Shown piece after piece: positions 15,758 to 23,306 of a stretch of DNA of 35,325 nucleotides. The notes beneath the pieces are model-generated. The model was not told the origin of the DNA, searched no databases, and saw only the letters and a list, made by a program, of their open reading frames with translations. The stretch comes from Oligoflexia bacterium. GTDB lineage: Bacteria > Bdellovibrionota > Bacteriovoracia > Bacteriovoracales > Bacteriovoracaceae. The translations under genes and the position numbers were made by a program. Every line of letters starts with the position of its first letter. Position 1 is the stretch's first letter. The stretch lies in NCBI GenBank assembly GCA_015231955.1, contig JADGAN010000048.1, positions 1 through 35,325 of the forward strand, read 5' to 3'.

Positions 15758-16521
15758 AGGAGATGTCCTTATACTTTGGTGGACTGAAGGCCAATCACCA
15801 GGTGAGTTTGCAGCTTTTCCCTGGAAAACTTTATGGACTCATTGGCCCTAATGGAGCAGGAAAGACCACCATCTTTAATGTGCTGACTGGAGTCTATGCT
15901 CCAAGCAGTGGAGAGGTACGCTTTTTGGGAAAAAGTGTAGCAGGCCTTGCTCCCTATAAGATTGCTCGTTTAGGCATTGGTCGCACTTTTCAAAACATTC
16001 GTCTCTTTAAGCAGCTGACTGTCGAGGCCAATGTGATGACCGCTTTTTTTTCGCAAGGAGAGAGCAACTTACTTGATAACCTTTTTGCTAGTCAGCGTTT
16101 TAAAAGAGAGGAGGAGAGTAGTCGCAAGCGCGCCCATGAACTTTTGAAATTCATGGGGCTTTTGAATCATGCCAAAGATCTTGCTGGTTCTCTTCCCTAT
16201 GGAAAACAACGAAAGTTGGAGATTGCGCGTGCACTGGGGCCTGCTCCCAAATTGCTGCTCTTAGATGAGCCGGCGGCGGGCCTTAACCCCACTGAGACGC
16301 GGGAGTTAACAGCGCTTATTGGAAAACTACAGCAAGAGAAAAATATAACAGTATTGCTAATTGAGCACGATATGCGACTGGTGATGGATATTTGTGAATT
16401 TATTTTTGTATTAGACAATGGAGAGCTGATTGCCAAGGGAAAGGCACAAGAGATTCAGCAAAATCCTCAAGTGATTGCCGCTTATTTGGGAGTGGATGAA
16501 AGTGAAGGTGAAGGTGAATAA
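15736..16521 (+). CDS. livG: Branched-chain amino-acid ABC transporter, ATPase LivG
   Basis: 261 residues. Walker A is GPNGAGKTT (37-45), the signature segment is LPYGKQRKLEIARAL, Walker B is KLLLLDEPAAGLNP, and the switch His lies in LLIEHDM. The LPYGxQR signature and the GRTFQNIRLF segment after Walker A distinguish LivG from LivF. ATG 15736 is chosen because AAAGGAG (15724-15730) sits 5 nt upstream. A GTG at 15730 would put the start inside that ribosome-binding site. The gene overlaps the end of livM by 22 nt. It is a cytoplasmic subunit energising LivH-LivM together with LivF. Confidence 0.93.
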   Translation: MAFIAELKEMSLYFGGLKANHQVSLQLFPGKLYGLIGPNGAGKTTIFNVLTGVYAPSSGEVRFLGKSVAGLAPYKIARLGIGRTFQNIRLFKQLTVEANVMTAFFSQGESNLLDNLFASQRFKREEESSRKRAHELLKFMGLLNHAKDLAGSLPYGKQRKLEIARALGPAPKLLLLDEPAAGLNPTETRELTALIGKLQQEKNITVLLIEHDMRLVMDICEFIFVLDNGELIAKGKAQEIQQNPQVIAAYLGVDESEGEGE

Positions 16522-17254
16522 ATTAACGATCAAGGATCTTTCCGTAAATTATGGCAATGTGGATGCCTTAAAGTCGATCGATCTGCAGCTGCCCCCCTCT
16601 CAAATTGTGGCACTTATTGGTGCTAATGGTGCAGGCAAAACCACCACCCTGAAAGCAGTTTCAGGGTTTTTAGATTTTAAAGGCACCATTCACCACAATG
16701 GAAAAAACATCCGCGGAAAGGCCCCGCATGAACTTGTGGCCAATGGATTAATCCACTGTCCTGAGGGGCGGGGTATTTTTCCTAACTTAACTGTTTATGA
16801 AAATCTCCAACTTGGCGTCTCTGGCCGACAAGAGGCCTTGCAATGCTTTAAAGAAAATTTAGATCATGCGCTGGAGCTCTTTCCTCGGTTAAAGCAGCGT
16901 TTGCAACAGATGGCCGGCACGCTTTCTGGTGGAGAGCAACAGATGTTGGCGCTTTCCCGCTCGCTGATTGCTATGCCCGACGTTCTTCTCTTAGATGAGC
17001 CCAGTCTTGGCCTTGCCCCACAAATAGTAAAACTGATTTTTGAAATCATTGTTAAAATTAATAAAGAGAGCAAAGTCTCCGTCTTGCTGGTAGAACAGAA
17101 CGCTAAGCAAGCGTTAAAAATCAGCGACTACGCCTATGTACTCGAGGCGGGAGTCGTCTCCCTTCATGGAAAAGCAGCTCATCTCCTCGAGGATGACCGG
17201 GTAAGAAAAATTTATCTAGGGGAAGGAGAGGTCACGAGGACGAGTCGGAATTGA
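16496..17254 (+). CDS. livF: Branched-chain amino-acid ABC transporter, ATPase LivF
   Basis: About 252 residues. Walker A is GANGAGKTT (42-50), the signature is TLSGGEQQMLALSRSL, Walker B is DVLLLDEPSLGLAP, and LLVEQNA carries LivF's EQN in place of the switch-His EHD of LivG. CPEGRGIFPNLTVYENL is diagnostic for LivF. The start is uncertain. ATG 16496 has GGGAG only 3 nt upstream, while GTG 16502, in a short GTGAAG repeat, has better spacing. The conserved region (NKLTIKDLSVNYG) begins only a few residues later either way. The 5' end overlaps livG by 26 nt, and the 3' end overlaps the convergent CZB gene by 23 nt. Confidence 0.92.
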   Translation: MKVKVKVNKLTIKDLSVNYGNVDALKSIDLQLPPSQIVALIGANGAGKTTTLKAVSGFLDFKGTIHHNGKNIRGKAPHELVANGLIHCPEGRGIFPNLTVYENLQLGVSGRQEALQCFKENLDHALELFPRLKQRLQQMAGTLSGGEQQMLALSRSLIAMPDVLLLDEPSLGLAPQIVKLIFEIIVKINKESKVSVLLVEQNAKQALKISDYAYVLEAGVVSLHGKAAHLLEDDRVRKIYLGEGEVTRTSRN

Positions 17255-17597
17255 CGATTTTTTGCATCATCACAATTAAAAGAACACATTGAGAGCAAAG
17301 GGCATTATACAAGCTTCCTGGTGCAAGTAGCGCCTGCGCCTCTGCTTTTTTATTTTGATGAATCAGCCAAACCACCTCTCCAGCAATCTTATGAAATTTT
17401 TGATGAGTGATCCTTAACTCTTGCCACTCTACAGTGTGCTGGTAATGGGATCCCTCTTTGTAAATCCACTGCCCGAGGATACAGTGATGGTCACTTGCGA
17501 TAACAGATGCAGAGATCGATTGATCGGTCTTATTCAAATAAGCAACTAAGGTTTCTTTCCACTTGATATGCGCTTGGATTGCATCCTCAAATTCCAT
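17232..17597 (-). CDS. Stand-alone CZB (chemoreceptor zinc-binding) domain protein
   Basis: 121 residues consisting of essentially one CZB domain. The 3His-1Cys zinc site is visible: H10 in AIQAHIKWK, C39 in CILGQWIY, and H65/H69 in THQKFHKIAGEV. CZB domains are usually fused to chemoreceptors or to diguanylate cyclases such as E. coli DgcZ, where zinc (or hypochlorite at the Cys) controls output. Here there is no partner domain, no signal peptide and no membrane segment, so it would be a soluble cytoplasmic sensor acting in trans. It is transcribed away from the receiver/HD-GYP gene across a 142-bp shared region. AGGGA precedes the ATG. A poly-Ser tail (NSDSSS) ends the protein. Confidence 0.85.
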   Translation of the reverse strand: MEFEDAIQAHIKWKETLVAYLNKTDQSISASVIASDHHCILGQWIYKEGSHYQHTVEWQELRITHQKFHKIAGEVVWLIHQNKKAEAQALLAPGSLYNALCSQCVLLIVMMQKIVNSDSSS

Positions 17598-17641
17598 CGC
17601 GATCCCTTTTTTAGGAACAGGCCGTTGTTTAGATTTTATTA

Positions 17642-17651
17642 GAACCGGTTC
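17642..17651. promoter_or_regulatory. Palindrome in the divergent CZB / HD-GYP promoter region
   Basis: GAACCGGTTC is a perfect 10-bp palindrome 45 bp upstream of the CZB start and 89 bp upstream of the HD-GYP gene. The remainder of the 142-bp region is AT rich (for example GATAATATTGC near 17693), consistent with promoters on both sides. An operator is possible but nothing identifies a regulator. Confidence 0.25.
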
Positions 17652-17739
17652 GCTCGGATTATATTTCTATTTTTTAATGGAACCATTTTAGAGATAATAT
17701 TGCAACAAGAGTAATATTTTTTAGTAAGGTAGAAGAGCT

Positions 17740-19212
17740 ATGCTTGAAGAAGAGAAGACGAAGGCATTGGTAGTTTGCGACAATGCCATTGAAGATTTGC
17801 TAATTTATAACCTTGAAACCTCCTTCAATTTTAATGTTGTGGCCGTACGCACTTGGGAGGAGGCAAATCCTCTTTTTGAAAGCGAGAGCTATTCCTTGGT
17901 GGTATGCTCTATTAAAGATAGTTTGAGTGCTGAAGCAGAGGCCACCAATTTATATCGTCGCTTACAAAAGCGTTGTGCTGTCATCTTGCTGGGTAACTAT
18001 TCAGCGGCAGAGGGGACGTTACTAGATCAATACAACCATATACAAACACCACATATTGCAGATAAAGATTTGCAGAAAGCGGCAGAAGCAGAAGCAGAGC
18101 AAGCGTTTGAGCAAGAAGTGCCTCGCTTTCCCTTAAACAAGGCGATTGTGATGATTAACTTATTCATCACTAAAAAATTTACTCTTAGCTCGGATGAGAG
18201 CGTCTTGTCAGAAGAGTTTTCTCCTATTCCGATTAAAACGCTCATGCGTTTTAGGATTTTACAGTTCCCCGCCTACTTAAAACTAAAGACACGCTATTTG
18301 AAAGTTTTATCCATAGGGGATGTCTTTTTCTCCAGTGATTTTCAAAAATACCAAAGTAAAGGACTCGATCGATTGTACGTTTTGAAAAGCGTTGCTAAAT
18401 GGACCTTAAAAGTGATTGATGAAAAGATGGAGAGTATTGTTGCTAATCCTGAAGCGCAGCTAGAGTTACCACCAATGCCTTCTCTTGATGTTTCCAAGAA
18501 GAGCAAAGCATCAGCATCCGAAGAGGAGGATTTTTTTCCTGATCAGATGATTCAAGACGGTATTGGGAAACCTTTTACACTTACGGAGAGTGATAAGATA
18601 GAGATTCAAAGAAATTTAAGCAGTGTTGTTCAGAATGTGAAAAGGAATCCTGAAATTGATAAGTTGCTTAAAATATTAAAGGTCAACCGTAAGCGCAGTG
18701 ATTACTATGTGTCGCATATCGCGTGTTTGATTAATGTCGCAACTGCTATTTCCAACCATATGGATTGGACTAGTGATAAGACTATCGAAAAATTGGTCTA
18801 TGCTTGCTACTTTCATGACGTTGGATTAGCAGAAAGACCGGAGCTCGCCAATATTCAGACGGAGGCCGAGGCGATAAAGCGGGGACTTAGCGCCGAGGAG
18901 ATAAAGCTTGTCTTATCCCATCCGCTTCGGGTTGCAGAGCTCTTAAAAAATATTGATGGTTTTCCAGATGATGTTCATGTCATCGTTGAACAACACCATG
19001 AGCACCCTTCAGGTAGTGGTTTTCCCAAAAAAATCACCTCTGCACGCATTACCCCCATGACAGCGCTTTTTATTGTTGCGCATGAGTTTGTGGATTACAT
19101 CATTGAACACGAAAATTGGTTGCTGGTAGATTTCCTGGCGCTTAAAAAACCAAGCTTAACCGGTAACAACTTTCGCAAAGTGATCCAATCCTTAGAAAAA
19201 GTGAAGTCCTAA
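17740..19212 (+). CDS. Degenerate receiver plus HD-GYP-type protein
   Basis: 490 residues. Residues 5-125 follow a receiver-like alternation (KALVVCDN, YSLVVCSIKD, AVILLGN) but lack the acidic pair and a clear phospho-Asp. Residues 320-470 are HD-GYP like: H326 (SHIACL), H359-D360 (CYFHDVGL), H394 (LSHPLRVAELL), H419-H420-E421, then PSGSGFP where HD-GYP has DGxGYP. The usual last metal ligand, Asp in VADVFDA, appears as His448 in IVAHEFVDYI. HD-GYP enzymes hydrolyse c-di-GMP with two or three metals. With GFP for GYP and a changed metal ligand, activity may be altered, or the protein may only bind. No membrane segments are seen. A possible GGTAGAAGAG ribosome-binding site precedes the ATG. 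The next gene begins 91 nt downstream on the same strand. Confidence 0.75.
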   Translation: MLEEEKTKALVVCDNAIEDLLIYNLETSFNFNVVAVRTWEEANPLFESESYSLVVCSIKDSLSAEAEATNLYRRLQKRCAVILLGNYSAAEGTLLDQYNHIQTPHIADKDLQKAAEAEAEQAFEQEVPRFPLNKAIVMINLFITKKFTLSSDESVLSEEFSPIPIKTLMRFRILQFPAYLKLKTRYLKVLSIGDVFFSSDFQKYQSKGLDRLYVLKSVAKWTLKVIDEKMESIVANPEAQLELPPMPSLDVSKKSKASASEEEDFFPDQMIQDGIGKPFTLTESDKIEIQRNLSSVVQNVKRNPEIDKLLKILKVNRKRSDYYVSHIACLINVATAISNHMDWTSDKTIEKLVYACYFHDVGLAERPELANIQTEAEAIKRGLSAEEIKLVLSHPLRVAELLKNIDGFPDDVHVIVEQHHEHPSGSGFPKKITSARITPMTALFIVAHEFVDYIIEHENWLLVDFLALKKPSLTGNNFRKVIQSLEKVKS

Positions 19213-19303
19213 GCTCCTAAACTTTCACATGCTATGGCACTTGGGTACTCGGGTATCTTTTTCCCGCTCGAAGTTGCGAAGAGGAGAGGGAGATAATAGG
19301 AGT

Positions 19304-21136
19304 ATGAAAAATGAAAAAAATAAGTTTTTAGTCAAGATTATTACCGATAAGAATACCTCGCTTGCAATTAGGGTGAAAACAGCACTGGCCTATTACTGGA
19401 GTTATGAGGTTGCCATTGTTTTAGAGATGGATAGTAGAAGCATTTTACGTGATGGTTGTGATGTCGCCATTATGATTATCTCACAGATCACTCCGCTAAA
19501 GTTGAACTCCATTATTGATGAACTTTTAGAGGCAAAAGTGCAGGTGATGCTCTTTTTTGAGTCGATGAATGCAGAGCTGGTAGGGCGACTTACCGAGATG
19601 CAGTTCAAGAACTACTATACGCTGTACAATGAGAGCGATAAAAACATTGCTCGTATGGTGAATTTGATTGAAGAGTGGTGCAGTGAGTACACCAAACGTG
19701 TGGTGGAGGTGGAATCCTTAAATATCGATTCCGATTTTTGGATTTCTGAGAATTTGAAGGATTTTAAGCGTTTCAATGACACCTGGATTTTTTACCTAAA
19801 AGGACCATCACAGTCGGTAGGAGAGTGGAGGGAGATAACTGGAAAGCGTTCCAAACAAGTGAAGCGAGATGATGTGCCTGGGGAGTTGTGGCAGTGGAGA
19901 CCGGTTTATAAGAATAGTGATATTTTTAAAGATCAGCTCTACTCATGGATCTTTTCAGGGGGGCGGCCACAATATGCAGAGGGACGTTGGCTCTTTAGTG
20001 GCGAGGCCCCCCATCTTTTTATCGCGCACCCTCATGATAATAAATTTTTACAGTATCGAGTAAAGTGGAACTTTATCATGGCGGTACTAGAGGTGAGCAA
20101 AAACTCTATCTTTGCCTCGAAAAACTTGCTTTATGTAGAGAATGCTTTATATGAACACAAAAAATATAGTCGTGATGTGCTACTTGTAGATGATAAAAAG
20201 GAACTCAAAGCTGGAAATCCTTTGCTAGAACAATATATAGAGATCTATTTAAAAAATCGTGAGGAGAGCATTTCTAACCAAGAAAAGGTAACCCAGCTGA
20301 TCTCAGAGCAAAATCAAGAACAGGATCAGTTGATTGAGAGCGGAGTGCTTACGCCAACAAACTCCCCAAGTTACTTTTGCAGCATCAAAGAGAAACGAGA
20401 AAAACTTAAATATTTACAGGCGGTATGCGATGGTCATGGCAATAATGTGATGTTGTGGTCGAAAGGCCAACAGCTGATTATAGAGACCAACATTTGCCAA
20501 GTTGCTGGAAGTGGAGAGGAGTATAAAATTAATTTTTTAGGATCAGCAGAGGAAAAAGCTCTGGTAAAGCAAACTCTAGAGAGTGGGATTAACCATTTTT
20601 ACCTGAAAGCAGATAGTGATCTGGGGTGTGTGCTGTTTAATATTAAAGCATCCAATGTTGATAGTGATAGCAGTGGGATCTTTTTTCCTCTGCCAAAACA
20701 GCTGTGGGTTGTTCAACGCAGAAAGAGTGTGCGCTTAAAATTTGAGCAAGAGAAAGCGTTTTCTATCTCTATACAATTTAAGGAGAGTGATCGGGAGCAA
20801 ACCGTTAAAACATTTTACGTGAAAGATCTTAGTGCAACTGGAATCTCCTTCTATTGCGATGAAGACACCTATGAAAAGTGTAAGATCGGGGATAGTGTTG
20901 CGAGAGTTATTCTTTGCATTTATAACCGAGAGATTACCACCCCCGCTTGTGTTCGTTGGAAAGTTAGTTTGGCGCAAAATCCAAAGTGCGATTACAAGAA
21001 GACGAGTGTTGGATTAGAGTTTGTTAAGATCGATCAGATTCAGCAGCAGCTGTTATCCACTTACGTGATTGATGAATTATGGCAGAAAAAAATCCAGCGT
21101 AAAGACAGAGTGTGTGCGAGGAAGCATCAGGTATGA
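19304..21136 (+). CDS. Receiver-like / GYF-like / PilZ-domain protein
   Basis: 610 residues. ATG 19304 has AGGAG 5 nt upstream; a farther upstream in-frame start at 19229 does not. The first 120 residues resemble a receiver fold without phospho-acceptor residues (VAIMIISQITPL, VQVMLFFESMN). Residues about 155-260 hold Trp/Gly-rich segments (WIFYLKGPSQSVGEWREI, RWLFSGEAPHLF) reminiscent of GYF_2-type domains. The C terminus is a PilZ domain: RRKSVRL (about 471-477) supplies the RxxxR and DLSATG (about 508) the (D/N)xSxxG c-di-GMP binding motif, with SVGLEF closing the barrel. It is a likely cytoplasmic c-di-GMP effector. It ends in ATGA overlap with the ACT gene, so the two are coupled. Confidence 0.75.
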   Translation: MKNEKNKFLVKIITDKNTSLAIRVKTALAYYWSYEVAIVLEMDSRSILRDGCDVAIMIISQITPLKLNSIIDELLEAKVQVMLFFESMNAELVGRLTEMQFKNYYTLYNESDKNIARMVNLIEEWCSEYTKRVVEVESLNIDSDFWISENLKDFKRFNDTWIFYLKGPSQSVGEWREITGKRSKQVKRDDVPGELWQWRPVYKNSDIFKDQLYSWIFSGGRPQYAEGRWLFSGEAPHLFIAHPHDNKFLQYRVKWNFIMAVLEVSKNSIFASKNLLYVENALYEHKKYSRDVLLVDDKKELKAGNPLLEQYIEIYLKNREESISNQEKVTQLISEQNQEQDQLIESGVLTPTNSPSYFCSIKEKREKLKYLQAVCDGHGNNVMLWSKGQQLIIETNICQVAGSGEEYKINFLGSAEEKALVKQTLESGINHFYLKADSDLGCVLFNIKASNVDSDSSGIFFPLPKQLWVVQRRKSVRLKFEQEKAFSISIQFKESDREQTVKTFYVKDLSATGISFYCDEDTYEKCKIGDSVARVILCIYNREITTPACVRWKVSLAQNPKCDYKKTSVGLEFVKIDQIQQQLLSTYVIDELWQKKIQRKDRVCARKHQV

Positions 21137-21558
21137 ATGAAATACGTTACACCTATTTCGATCATCTTGAAGAGGGTCTTGGGAAAATAAAACTTGCACG
21201 AAATAACCGACAAATTGTGTTTGAAGGGAGCGATATAGAGCTGGTAACAAAGCTTGCAAGTGGTAAGCTGTTAATTCGCTATCTTGATGGAGAGGAGATT
21301 GAATTTTCGGGAGATTATCCCGCGCTTATTTTAAAATATAGTGATCGCCCGGAGATGGTCTCAAAGATCACCTCTATTTTATATAGTGAGGATGTGAATA
21401 TTACCTACATGAAGATTACACGCCATGAAGGGTGTGGCATTGCTACCATGTTGCTGGAGACTGATAATGTGGTATCAGAACAGGTAATGAAGCGCTTACA
21501 GGAACTTATTCCTTGTGGGCATATCTTGGGGATGCGTAGAATTTCACCAGTAGTATAA
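21133..21558 (+). CDS. ACT-domain protein resembling the L-serine dehydratase beta C-terminal part
   Basis: 141 residues. Residues 61-137 form an ACT domain: DYPALILKYSDRPEMVSKI, then SEDVNITYMKITR and ATMLLETDNVVSEQVMKRL. The segment just before it (YLDGEEIEFSGDYP) matches the linker of the SdaAB/serine-dehydratase beta subunit. The catalytic [4Fe-4S] subunit and the rest of beta are absent, so this is a ligand-binding module only, probably sensing an amino acid such as serine. ATG 21133 overlaps the PilZ gene stop (ATGA). A GTG at 21112 is a longer alternative. Lying between a PilZ effector and a response regulator, it is more likely a regulator than a metabolic enzyme; that is inference. 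Confidence 0.75.
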   Translation: MNEIRYTYFDHLEEGLGKIKLARNNRQIVFEGSDIELVTKLASGKLLIRYLDGEEIEFSGDYPALILKYSDRPEMVSKITSILYSEDVNITYMKITRHEGCGIATMLLETDNVVSEQVMKRLQELIPCGHILGMRRISPVV

Positions 21559-21593
21559 TAAATCAGTAGTATCAATCAGCAGGGGGTAATAAT

Positions 21594-21998
21594 ATGAGTG
21601 CCAAGGGGATTGTGGACTTAAGCAAAAAATATGTGCTCATTGTCGATGACGATGAGAGTATCCGTAGCGCCATAGCGGATGTTATCAGTGATGAATTTCC
21701 AGATCACTTATTGATAGAGGCCGGTAATCCTGTGGATGCCATTGATCTTTTTCATCACTATAAGAATAATATATCGTTTGTGATTTGTGACTACTTTATG
21801 CCAATAGAGAATGGAATGGAACTTTGTCGTCTGATCAAGAGCACTCACAAAAATATTAAGACGATTTTGTTTTCAGGCAGTGACAATGTCCTTGAGGGAA
21901 AAGATCGCAGCGCTATTGATTTGTATCTAGTAAAAGGTGGGAATTTAGATGAACTGATAAAATATATTCGCCACTCCGGTCTTAAGGATCCAGATTAA
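21594..21998 (+). CDS. Single-domain response regulator (CheY-like receiver)
   Basis: 134 residues containing one complete receiver domain: acidic triad D18-D19-D20 in VLIVDDDESIR, phospho-acceptor D66 in VICDYFMP, switch S94 in ILFSGSD, and conserved K114 in LYLVKGG. It has no output domain, so it acts by protein-protein interaction or as a phosphate relay. AGGGGG lies 7 nt before the ATG. It closes the CZB-adjacent signalling block, 35 nt after the ACT gene. No histidine kinase is encoded in the window. Its stop codon overlaps the convergent radical SAM gene by 4 nt. Confidence 0.9.
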   Translation: MSAKGIVDLSKKYVLIVDDDESIRSAIADVISDEFPDHLLIEAGNPVDAIDLFHHYKNNISFVICDYFMPIENGMELCRLIKSTHKNIKTILFSGSDNVLEGKDRSAIDLYLVKGGNLDELIKYIRHSGLKDPD

Positions 21999-22963
21999 GA
22001 GTGAAGTAAATGCTCTTGAATCAGACGAGGAAGATCTGCTGCAAAGATTGGTAACCACTTTGGAAAGATGACTTCCCGAAGGTTCCCGTGGCCGGCCACA
22101 CGATGAAGTACCATCTGTGGAGGGAGTGCTGAAATGAAGGAGGCGCTGATCTCTACACTCTTTTGTAAGCTCGAGAGCAGTTCTAGACCAGGATAGCGCT
22201 TGCTATTTTCATCACGTGTACGCATACGATACATCTTTGCAAGCTCAGTATCCTTAAGCACACTTAAAAAATGCAGCTTTACACCTTTGACGTTAAAGTG
22301 CTGCATGCTCTTAGCTGTTGCTAGCATCTTTTCCTCATCTTCGATCCAGATCCCCAACATAAGGTGGGCCACCACATCGAGGTGAGGAAATTGCTTTAGG
22401 AGTTGATTTACTTTAAGAAAATCTTCATGGGTCTCTCCTCTTCCTAAAAATTGCAGTGATTGATTGTGAATAGATTGCACTCCGAGTTCAATGGCCACAT
22501 AAGGGAAGCGAGTACGATAGGAGTCAATGAGCTGCAACTTCTCTAAGCTTAAGTTGTCACTGCGGGTGGAGATAGTGATACCGATGATATTGTCATCAAT
22601 GCCTATGGTTTGGTCATAGATACTTTTAAGCTCTTGGAGAGTGGCGTTGGTATTGGTAAAGGATTGGAAGTGAATAATGAATTTATGTTTTAGCTGTTCA
22701 CGCTGGCGCAGTCGCAGTCGCGACTTTTTAAAGCTGATGTTGTGAAGAATTTGTTCGCGTAGAGTTGGCCACTTGGGTGTTCGAGCACTGCTGCCACTAC
22801 TATCGCAAAAGAAACAACGGTGTCCATTGGGACAAGTAAACCCAGCATCTACGGATACGCGATCGACTTTAGTATCGCCTCCGACGAGATCACGCATATA
22901 CTGGGCAAACGAATAGTATGGCGATCTACTTTCCAGGAACAATGGCGCCTGCTGGGCATGCAT
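21995..22963 (-). CDS. yhcC: YhcC-type (TIGR01212) radical SAM protein
   Basis: About 322 residues. The N-terminal YYSFAQY segment and VSVDAGFTCPNGHRCFFCDS hold the radical SAM cluster cysteines C44, C50 and C53. In most family members the first two cysteines are separated by a longer loop (CPNRDG...GGCxFC); here the spacing is C-x5-C-x2-C. STRSDNLS, IELGVQSIH, VAHLMLGIWIEDEEKM and GVKLHFLSVLKDTELAKMY are family blocks. The molecular reaction of YhcC is not established. The start is uncertain. ATG 22963 lies inside the end of the ferredoxin gene (38-nt overlap), and a TTG about 20 bp later is possible. No good ribosome-binding site is seen, so translation may be coupled to the ferredoxin gene. 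That gene may supply electrons, which is inference. Confidence 0.85.
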   Translation of the reverse strand: MHAQQAPLFLESRSPYYSFAQYMRDLVGGDTKVDRVSVDAGFTCPNGHRCFFCDSSGSSARTPKWPTLREQILHNISFKKSRLRLRQREQLKHKFIIHFQSFTNTNATLQELKSIYDQTIGIDDNIIGITISTRSDNLSLEKLQLIDSYRTRFPYVAIELGVQSIHNQSLQFLGRGETHEDFLKVNQLLKQFPHLDVVAHLMLGIWIEDEEKMLATAKSMQHFNVKGVKLHFLSVLKDTELAKMYRMRTRDENSKRYPGLELLSSLQKSVEISASFISALPPQMVLHRVAGHGNLREVIFPKWLPIFAADLPRLIQEHLLHS

Positions 22964-23099
22964 CAACACAAGTAGCACAATCGGTACAAGTGTTGGCATC
23001 GATTACATAACGATCTGGGCCTTCGCTAATAGCATTGGTTGGGCACTCAGAAACGCAAGCACCGCAAGTAACACAATCTTCAGTGATTTTGTGAGTCAT
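22926..23099 (-). CDS. 2[4Fe-4S] bacterial ferredoxin
   Basis: 57 residues. The two clusters are bound by C9-x2-C12-x2-C15-x3-C19-P and C38-x2-C41-x2-C44-x3-C48-P, the classic clostridial-type pattern. ATG 23099 is chosen because AGGAG lies 8 nt upstream and the protein then has normal length. A longer frame to 23186 would add an unrelated hydrophobic N terminus. It is a low-potential electron carrier in the cytoplasm. It is immediately upstream of, and overlapping, the radical SAM gene, an arrangement that fits reductive SAM cleavage. Confidence 0.93.
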   Translation of the reverse strand: MTHKITEDCVTCGACVSECPTNAISEGPDRYVIDANTCTDCATCVDACPAGAIVPGK

Positions 23100-23306
23100 C
23101 GAACTTCTCCTCATAAAAATATGGAACCAACAAAATAGAATAATAATTAGCAGATCTAACTGCTTTAAGCTCGAAAGTAAAGCCAATCTTTTTCTGCTTA
23201 AAACTCGCAGATTCCTGGAGGTTTTTTCTACTTTTCCATTACTAAATCCCCGTATTTTATAGTAATTTTTAATTTAAAAGAGAGAACTTGTGGGGGAACT
23301 TTCAAA

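Noticed and set aside
16496-16518. GTGAAG hexamer repeat as a phase-variation tract at the livF start
   Set aside because: Only about three units are present and the unit length is a multiple of three, so copy change would not shift frame.
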